Assembly (NCBI RefSeq): GCF_013300825.1
Contig: NZ_JAAIMY010000021.1
Span: forward strand, 1-64,000
From: Blautia wexlerae
Lineage (GTDB): Bacteria; Bacillota; Clostridia; Lachnospirales; Lachnospiraceae
Reading direction: 5' to 3'
Length of the DNA: 64,000 nt
Shown here one piece after another: positions 58,171 through 64,000 of this stretch. A model generated the notes under the pieces. The model was not told where the DNA came from and ran no database searches. It worked only from the letters and a program-made list of their open reading frames with translations. A program made the translations under genes and the position numbers. Every line of letters starts with the position of its first letter. Within the stretch, counting starts at the first letter, position 1.

Positions 58171-59995
58171 CAGCGTCCTCTCCTGTCTGTTCAGGAACTG
58201 CCTGTACTTCCATTCCCTCTGTGTAATCACCCAGATCTGCGATTACTTCTTCTCCTTCTTTGATTCCGTCCGTAATTTCCACATAATCCTCTGAGCTGAT
58301 TCCTGTGGTAATATTTCTCTTTGTCACCAGTCCATCTTCTATCACATAGCAGAAGGAGCCTTCTTTTCCGATATTGACCACTTCCACAGGAAGAGTCACC
58401 ACATTTTTCGCAGAAGCCGCATAAATCTTAACCTTTGCATCTACTCCCAGGAAAATATCTTCATCTGGATTATCAATGCTTACTGTTGCTGAAATGACCG
58501 GTGTTCCTTTTTCATTCTGCACCGCAATATGACTCATTTTTGTTACAGTACCCTGATAAGTATTATCCCCCAAGGTAATCTCAACAGACTGCCCCTCTTT
58601 CACTGTATTATAATCATATTTAGAGAGAGTCACATCCACACTTGCCTTGTCTGTATTCTCAATAGTAAACAGTTCCATACCCTGAGTAACTGCTGCTCCC
58701 TGCTTAATATCTGCCTTGGATATGATTCCGTTAAATTCCGCGGTGATTCCTTTCTTTCCTTCCTTCACCAGCTCCTCGGCTGATTTTGCGTCCAGTTCGG
58801 AAAGATTATCTGTTACTTTCAGTTTCTCTTTTTCTTCTTTTGTCAGGCTTGTGGAATCTGCCTCTGCGATAGCTTTCTCAGAAGCCAGATCTGACTGAAG
58901 CTCTGCAAGTTCATCGCTTGCTGTCTCAAGTGCACTTTCCAGAGCAGAAGTATCCGCAGTTACTGTCCCGCCATCACTTCCACTGTAATCATATCCGTAG
59001 GAGGAAGAATCTTCCCCATCGCTGTCATCTGCATCTGAACCGTCTGAAATTCCCCATGAGTAATCTGCACTGCTTTCTGTGAAATCAGAAAGTACCGGCA
59101 TTTTCGGTGTCTGCTGCTTAAGATCATTATAAGTCTGCTGTGCCTGCTGCATTGCGAGCTGTGCCTGTGTTCTTGCAGCCTCCGCATTATCCAGAGCCTG
59201 TGTATTCTCATCTGAAGGGTCTGCCTGCCATGTTGCAAATGCCATCTGATATGTGGTGTCTGCCTGATTATAATCGCTTTGTGCCTGATTATACTGTGCA
59301 TTCAGATCTGAGAGCTGCTGCTGGTACTGCGGAAGAGTCTCCGTCTTGTATGTATAAAGTGCGGCCTGATATTTACTCTGGATTTCCTCCTGTTTCTTTG
59401 CCTCTGCCTGGGCTTTTGCCTGAGCTTCCTGCTGCTGTGCCTGAGCCTGAGCTGCTGCCTGTGCGGATGCCTGAGCTGCCGCTTCACGCTGTGCCGCTGC
59501 TGCTGCCGCTGAAATCTGTGATTTCAGAGACGAGACATAAGCTTTTTTATCCTTTATTTTCTTCTCAAGCTCCTGAACATTCTTTTTGGCATCCTTCTGC
59601 TTCTTCTCTGCTTTGTCAGATTTATTTCTTGTATCCTTTGTATCATACTTTGTTGATTTCAGATTCAGTTCTGCTTTCCGATTATCTTTCTCCAGATCCT
59701 CTGTATTAAACTCGATCAGTTTTGTTCCCTTTTTTACCACATCTCCCTGGGCAAAAGAAACCGTTTTCAGCTCTGCATTTACAGGAGAATAATAGGTCTT
59801 CTCCTCTTCACTTCCCACTGTTCCTGTAGCATCTACAATTTCCTCAACATCACCCTTCTCTGCAATTACCACCTGAACCTGCGGGATCTGATTTTCTGTG
59901 GAATTCCTCTGACCTGCTACTGTAACTCCGCCGGCAACAACGAGAACAGCAGCTGCTCCAATAATAATTTTCTTTTTACTTTTCTTTTTTTTCAT
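58163..59995 (-). CDS. MacA/HlyD-like adaptor protein with extended coiled coil
   Basis: A 610-residue membrane-fusion protein. A single N-terminal helix follows a very basic start (KKKKSKKKIIIGAAAVLVVAGG). The biotinyl-lipoyl halves (VQVVIAEKGDVEEIVDATG and ITAEFNGIISKADIKQGAAV) are separated by about 330 residues of helical hairpin, part of which is Ala/Gln-rich and another part Ser/Asp/Tyr-rich. A beta-barrel and C-terminal domain end the protein. It is much longer than typical MacA (about 370). The start at 59995 follows AAGGAGAC. Confidence 0.88.
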   Translation of the reverse strand: MKKKKSKKKIIIGAAAVLVVAGGVTVAGQRNSTENQIPQVQVVIAEKGDVEEIVDATGTVGSEEEKTYYSPVNAELKTVSFAQGDVVKKGTKLIEFNTEDLEKDNRKAELNLKSTKYDTKDTRNKSDKAEKKQKDAKKNVQELEKKIKDKKAYVSSLKSQISAAAAAAQREAAAQASAQAAAQAQAQQQEAQAKAQAEAKKQEEIQSKYQAALYTYKTETLPQYQQQLSDLNAQYNQAQSDYNQADTTYQMAFATWQADPSDENTQALDNAEAARTQAQLAMQQAQQTYNDLKQQTPKMPVLSDFTESSADYSWGISDGSDADDSDGEDSSSYGYDYSGSDGGTVTADTSALESALETASDELAELQSDLASEKAIAEADSTSLTKEEKEKLKVTDNLSELDAKSAEELVKEGKKGITAEFNGIISKADIKQGAAVTQGMELFTIENTDKASVDVTLSKYDYNTVKEGQSVEITLGDNTYQGTVTKMSHIAVQNEKGTPVISATVSIDNPDEDIFLGVDAKVKIYAASAKNVVTLPVEVVNIGKEGSFCYVIEDGLVTKRNITTGISSEDYVEITDGIKEGEEVIADLGDYTEGMEVQAVPEQTGEDADE

Positions 59996-60020
59996 AATAT
60001 TTGTCTCCTTGTAACCGGGT

Positions 60021-60752
60021 TTATGCATCCAGCTGATTTTTTATATATTCTTCTTTCCCATAGTTTTTATTGATAAAATCTGACTCTATCTTTCCATCCA
60101 TAATTCTGACTACACGCCTTGCCTGAGCAGCAATCCCATTATCATGTGTGATCAATATGACCGTTTTTCCCTGCTCGTGCATACTTTTAAGAATCTGAAG
60201 AATCTCCTTACTGGATGCAGAATCCAGATTTCCTGTAGGTTCATCTGCCAGGATCACCGGTGGCTGGGCCGCGATTGCTCTTGCAATAGCCACCCTCTGC
60301 TGCTGTCCTCCTGACATTTCATTTGGTCTGTGATCCATACGTTTCTCAAGCCCTACCATGGTCAATGACTCTACTGCCAGCTTATGTCTCGTTTTTCTGT
60401 CTACCCCTCTGTAAACCAGCGGTAGTTCCACATTTTCAATTGCAGTCAGATTTGAGATCAGATTAAATCCCTGAAAAATAAATCCGATCTCCCGGTTTCT
60501 GACTTCTGAGAGTTCATTGTCTTCCATTGTGGACACATCAGTTCCATTCAGAAAATATTCGCCGGATGTAGGCACATCCAGACAACCCAGCATATTCATA
60601 AATGTAGACTTTCCTGAACCCGACTGTCCGATAATAGCAACAAACTCACCCTTATTAATTTCCAGATTAATATGATCCAGCGCCCGTACTTCATTCTCGC
60701 CGGGATTATATATTTTACACAAATCTTTTACTCTGATCAGCGCTTCCTCCAT
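60021..60752 (-). CDS. MacB/LolD-type ABC-transporter ATPase
   Basis: A 243-residue ATPase. Walker A is [17 protein letters not shown], the Q-loop is FIFQGFNLI, the signature is [15 protein letters not shown], Walker B is [17 protein letters not shown] and the switch His is in [11 protein letters not shown]. The PTGNLD after Walker B is typical of the MacB/LolD group. A GGGAGGG ribosome site precedes the start. It is first in the exporter operon, 25 bases before the adaptor gene. Confidence 0.95.
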   Translation of the reverse strand: MEEALIRVKDLCKIYNPGENEVRALDHINLEINKGEFVAIIGQSGSGKSTFMNMLGCLDVPTSGEYFLNGTDVSTMEDNELSEVRNREIGFIFQGFNLISNLTAIENVELPLVYRGVDRKTRHKLAVESLTMVGLEKRMDHRPNEMSGGQQQRVAIARAIAAQPPVILADEPTGNLDSASSKEILQILKSMHEQGKTVILITHDNGIAAQARRVVRIMDGKIESDFINKNYGKEEYIKNQLDA

Positions 60753-60864
60753 CTTTCCCTCCCGTCTATTAAATATCCTGCTCTAATCCAGATCTTACAG
60801 AATCGCAACCTGTCTTTCGTAAGATATCAGAAATACCTTTTACAATCATAACCTCACTTATATG

Positions 60865-60905
60865 TTAAAAGGGCAGCGCTTCAGTTTTCCAAAAGCTCTG
60901 CCCTT
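60865..60905 (-). terminator. Terminator of the aminopeptidase gene
   Basis: Minus-strand AAGGGCAG-A-GCTT/AAGC-G-CTGCCCTT hairpin followed by TTTTAAC. It separates the aminopeptidase and exporter transcription units. Confidence 0.75.
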
Positions 60906-60992
60906 ATCTGCGGAATCTGCAAGTCTCTGTTATCAGAAACGATACAGCTTCCACGATTTCTTCATATTTTTATTCCGCATCTGCCTGACTTT

Positions 60993-62384
60993 TTATGCTT
61001 CCAGCAGAAATGCCTTATATGCTTTCTTAGCTTCGTAAATATCTGCCTTACTTGTCACTTCCCATGGTGCATGCATACTGAGCACTGCCACACCGCTGTC
61101 AATGACTTCCATTCCATAAAGCGCTGCGATATAAGCGATTGTTCCGCCTCCGCCTACATCAACTTTACCAAGCTCAGCTGTCTGGAACGCAACTTCATGG
61201 CTGTCAAAAATATTTCTGACTCTTGCCACATATTCTGCATTTGCATCATTTGAGCCGGATTTACCTCTTGCTCCGGTAAATTTATTTAATACGATACCTC
61301 TTCCAAGATAAGCTGCATTCTTTTTCTCAAATGCCTCCCCATAAGCCGGATCATAGCCTGCACTTACATCAGAGGAAAGCATACTGGAATTCTTCAGAGT
61401 TCTTCTCAATCTCAGGTCACTGTAGCATCCCATTGCATCCAGAAGTTCAGCCACTGCGTTCTCAAAGAAACGTGACTGCATACCGGTGGCGCCTACGCTT
61501 CCAATCTCTTCTTTATCAGTAAACAGACAGCAGGAAGTGTGTTTCGGGGTGTCCATCTCAAGCATTGCAAGCAAAGAAGTATATGCGCACACTCTGTCAT
61601 CCTGTCCATAAGCAGCGATCATACTTCTGTCCAGACCACACTCTCTTGCCTTTCCTGCCGGTACGATCTCCAGCTCTGCAGAAAGAAAATCTTCCTCTTC
61701 CATATCATACTTCTCTTTAAGGATATTCAGTACATTCTGTTTTACTGCCTCTTTCTTCTTATCATCTTCCAGGTCTTTCAGTGGTCTGCTGCCAATCAGG
61801 ATGTCCAGATTCTCTCCCTCGATCACTTCTGTCGCTTTTTTCTGCATCTGCTTTCCTGCAAGATGGATCAGAAGGTCTGTGATATATACGATCGGATCAT
61901 CCTCATCCTCACCGATATTTACTTCTGCTGTACTTCCGTCTTTCTTTACCACTACGCCATGGATTGCCAGGGGAAGAGTCACCCACTGGTATTTCTTAAC
62001 ACCGCCATAATAATGGGTATCCAGATATGCAAGATCCGTATCCTCATATAATGGATTCTGTTTGACATCAAGACGTGGAGAATCAATGTGTGCTCCCAGA
62101 ATATTCATTCCCTCAGAAATATCATCCTGTCCGATATGAAACAGTGCAATGATCTTCTTCATTCCGACTGTATAAACTTTATCTCCTGCTTTCAGTTTCT
62201 CACCCTTCGCAGTCTTCTCTTCCAGAGATTCATAACCTGCTGCCCGTGCTTCTCTGATGATCTGCGTCACACATTCACGCTCTGTTTTTCCCACATTAAG
62301 AAAATTGCGATACGCTTTTGCAACCTGCTCCAGTTCTTTTTCTTCTGCTTCTGTATAAGAAAGCCATGCATTTCTACGTTCCAT
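60993..62384 (-). CDS. M18-family aminopeptidase
   Basis: A 463-residue dizinc aminopeptidase that releases N-terminal residues, often acidic ones, from peptides in the cytosol. Metal-site motifs are complete: ILGAHIDSPRLDVK (His, Asp), TDKEEIGSVGATGMQS (catalytic Glu-Glu), then NKFTGARGKSGSNDANAEYV and the C-terminal SMHAPWEVTSKADIYEAKKAY (His). The length agrees with bacterial M18 proteins such as ApeA. It is monocistronic. A ribosome site AAGGCGGAA precedes the start. Confidence 0.94.
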   Translation of the reverse strand: MERRNAWLSYTEAEEKELEQVAKAYRNFLNVGKTERECVTQIIREARAAGYESLEEKTAKGEKLKAGDKVYTVGMKKIIALFHIGQDDISEGMNILGAHIDSPRLDVKQNPLYEDTDLAYLDTHYYGGVKKYQWVTLPLAIHGVVVKKDGSTAEVNIGEDEDDPIVYITDLLIHLAGKQMQKKATEVIEGENLDILIGSRPLKDLEDDKKKEAVKQNVLNILKEKYDMEEEDFLSAELEIVPAGKARECGLDRSMIAAYGQDDRVCAYTSLLAMLEMDTPKHTSCCLFTDKEEIGSVGATGMQSRFFENAVAELLDAMGCYSDLRLRRTLKNSSMLSSDVSAGYDPAYGEAFEKKNAAYLGRGIVLNKFTGARGKSGSNDANAEYVARVRNIFDSHEVAFQTAELGKVDVGGGGTIAYIAALYGMEVIDSGVAVLSMHAPWEVTSKADIYEAKKAYKAFLLEA

Positions 62385-62436
62385 TTACTGTTCCGCCTTT
62401 CTTTATGACTGTCATTCATAGTATTGCTTTGATAAC

Positions 62437-62485
62437 GGTAACTATTCATCAGTTCGCTATTATGTAATGGTATTGAACAATTACC
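62437..62485. repeat. GGTAACTATTCA...TGAACAATTACC hairpin repeat
   Basis: A 49-base imperfect palindrome between the aminopeptidase gene and the next. It is related to the hairpin at 48155-48196 and, more distantly, to the GTTACTG hairpins near the left end of the window. Confidence 0.6.
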
Positions 62486-62659
62486 TGTTTTTCATTATAA
62501 AACATCCTCTGAAAATTTTCCATATGATTAATATTTATTTGTCAGTGGACATTATGATTCATTTCCGCTATAGTTGATGGCAGGTTAATGTTTCTCCTCT
62601 CAAATTCATTATTTGCGAGGATTGTTATAAAAATATCTGCAATACCAGGAGGTTCTATC

Positions 62660-64000
62660 ATGAAAAATTCAAAGGAACTGCGTCAGCAGCTTCGTTCCAT
62701 AAACCGCAAAAGTTATCCGGCATATAAAGGGCTGAAAGGTCTGTATCATTTTGGAAATTATATTCTGTCCATCGACCATGTGCAGGGAGATCCTTTTGCT
62801 TCTCCCTCTCATGTCAGCATTCAGATTTCACACAGAGATGCCGGATTTCCCATCGAATATTATAAAGATACACTTACCGGGACTACTCTTTGCGACTATC
62901 TTACACGTCAGTTTGAAAAACAGGTTAGTCAGTACAGCTTTCGTGCAAAAGGCTCCGGCAAAAGCGGTCTGCTCACTGTCAGTCACTGTGGTCAGGAGGT
63001 TTTTTCCCGGACAGCCTGTGAAATAACAGAAAAAGGCATAACCGCCCGTTTTTTTGTGGGCTTCCCTGCTAATGGCCGCACGATCAATGCCACTGAACTG
63101 GAGAAAATCCTTTTTGATTTTCTGCCTGTATGCATTCAAAAATCCTTTTTCTACTCCAGCCTTAATGCAAAGGAATTACAGAATTATATAGAGCTTGCAG
63201 AGGATCAGGAATTTATCCGTCAGACGCTGCCCGCAAAAAATCTCTGCGCATTCATAGCCGACGGCTCCATCCTCCCAAGAGAAAGCGGTATTTCCTCCCG
63301 CCCTATGAAAGCTTCCGTTCCCTTTACTTCTCCGGACAGTCTGCGCATTTCCATAAATCTTCCCCATAAAGGAAAAATCACAGGCATGGGGATTCCAAAG
63401 GGAATCACTCTGATCGTAGGCGGTGGATATCATGGCAAATCCACGCTTCTGAATGCACTTGAACTTGGTGTATACAATCATATCCCCGAAGATGGACGTG
63501 AATACGTGATCACAGATGCAACTGCTGTCAAACTGCGTTCAGAAGATGGCCGTTTTATCAAGGATGTGGATATTTCCATGTTTATAAATGATCTTCCAAA
63601 CAAGAAAGATACCCGCTGTTTCTCTACACTGGATGCCAGTGGAAGCACTTCCCAGGCAGCCGGTATCGCAGAAAGCATAGAAGCCGGAAGCCACCTTTTT
63701 CTTCTTGACGAAGACACCTCCGCAACTAACTTCATGGTTCGTGATGCTTTCATGCAGCAGGTTATCCAGCGTGAGAAAGAGCCGATCACTCCGTTTCTGG
63801 AGCGTGCAGAGGATCTTTATAAAAAAGCAGGGATTTCTACAATTCTTGTTGCCGGAAGTTCCGGGGCATTCTTTCATATTGCAGATACAATTATCCAGAT
63901 GGACAATTACGTTCCAAAAGATATTACAGCTTCTGTCAAAAAATTATGCAGCCAATATCCCCTGCCTGCTGTTTCAGTTACTGATTTTCAGGTTCCGCAC
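62660..64000 (+). CDS. ABC-ATPase-domain protein (partial, runs off the window)
   Basis: 447 codons are visible without a stop, so the 3' end lies outside. It begins MKNSKELRQQLRSINRKSYP and fits the predicted ABC-class ATPase family PF09818. Walker A is LIVGGGYHGKSTLLNALELG (near residue 260), a Q-loop-like region follows, and Walker B is SHLFLLDEDTSATNFMVRD. There are no membrane segments, so it is not a transporter subunit; the cellular role is unknown. The start has CCAGGAGGT before it. Confidence 0.9.
   Translation, partial: MKNSKELRQQLRSINRKSYPAYKGLKGLYHFGNYILSIDHVQGDPFASPSHVSIQISHRDAGFPIEYYKDTLTGTTLCDYLTRQFEKQVSQYSFRAKGSGKSGLLTVSHCGQEVFSRTACEITEKGITARFFVGFPANGRTINATELEKILFDFLPVCIQKSFFYSSLNAKELQNYIELAEDQEFIRQTLPAKNLCAFIADGSILPRESGISSRPMKASVPFTSPDSLRISINLPHKGKITGMGIPKGITLIVGGGYHGKSTLLNALELGVYNHIPEDGREYVITDATAVKLRSEDGRFIKDVDISMFINDLPNKKDTRCFSTLDASGSTSQAAGIAESIEAGSHLFLLDEDTSATNFMVRDAFMQQVIQREKEPITPFLERAEDLYKKAGISTILVAGSSGAFFHIADTIIQMDNYVPKDITASVKKLCSQYPLPAVSVTDFQVPH

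Overview
The window looks like a chromosome segment of a gut Lachnospiraceae, probably Blautia or a close relative. It has moderate GC, strong AGGAGG ribosome sites, tightly packed operons with 4-base start/stop overlaps, an arginine-decarboxylase/carboxyspermidine polyamine operon, a ZTP riboswitch before formate-tetrahydrofolate ligase, and dispersed GTTACTG...CAGTAAC hairpins. The genus is an inference from gene content; no 16S rRNA is present. I saw no CRISPR array, transposase or prophage.

Layout. 1-7.8 kb: an AraR-like GntR/LacI regulator, a class B sortase, a 1,555-residue sortase-anchored surface protein and a small HAAS membrane protein, bounded by two inverted copies of a composite palindromic repeat. 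7.8-14.6 kb: a six-gene operon making putrescine and spermidine from arginine (speA, speE, carboxyspermidine dehydrogenase, nspC, aguA, aguB), preceded by a terminated leader or small RNA. 15.4-17.5 kb: promoter, ZTP riboswitch and fhs. 17.5-25.6 kb: aspartase with a divergent LysR gene, then a divergent locus (asparaginase plus NCS1 permease against GntR, creatininase-family hydrolase and class III aminotransferase) that looks like uptake and breakdown of an unidentified nitrogen compound. 25.8-30.5 kb: xylulokinase, a fucose/arabinose-isomerase-like enzyme, a DUF4867 protein and an AraC regulator. 30.7-37.1 kb: YqeY, a MoxR ATPase/VWA/LRR triplet, a metallophosphoesterase, an acetyltransferase and a small Cys protein. 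37.4-39.2 kb: DAHP synthase and a DUF5714 protein.

39.3-56.4 kb is the most unusual region. A leftward eight-gene operon carries a one-chain molybdenum aldehyde oxidoreductase (Mop type), a small unknown protein, a large iron-sulfur/HdrD-like oxidoreductase, a zinc-ribbon redox protein, a methyltransferase (TrsM-like), a C-GCAxxG-C-C protein, a radical SAM protein (TrsS-like) and a PaaK-like AMP ligase. The divergent operon encodes a MocA-like nucleotidyltransferase fused to a ModE-type DNA-binding domain, a histidine-phosphatase/HD fusion, XdhC and a TylF-like methyltransferase. A FecBCD-type ABC transporter and a P-loop NTPase follow and may supply molybdate or tungstate. The family names of this gene set are known, but the chemistry of the set as a whole is not established to my knowledge.

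56.5-64 kb: tRNA-Arg(ACG) beside a hairpin-rich stretch that repeats the tRNA 3' end, a MacAB-like efflux operon, an M18 aminopeptidase, and the start of an ABC-ATPase-domain protein that runs off the window.
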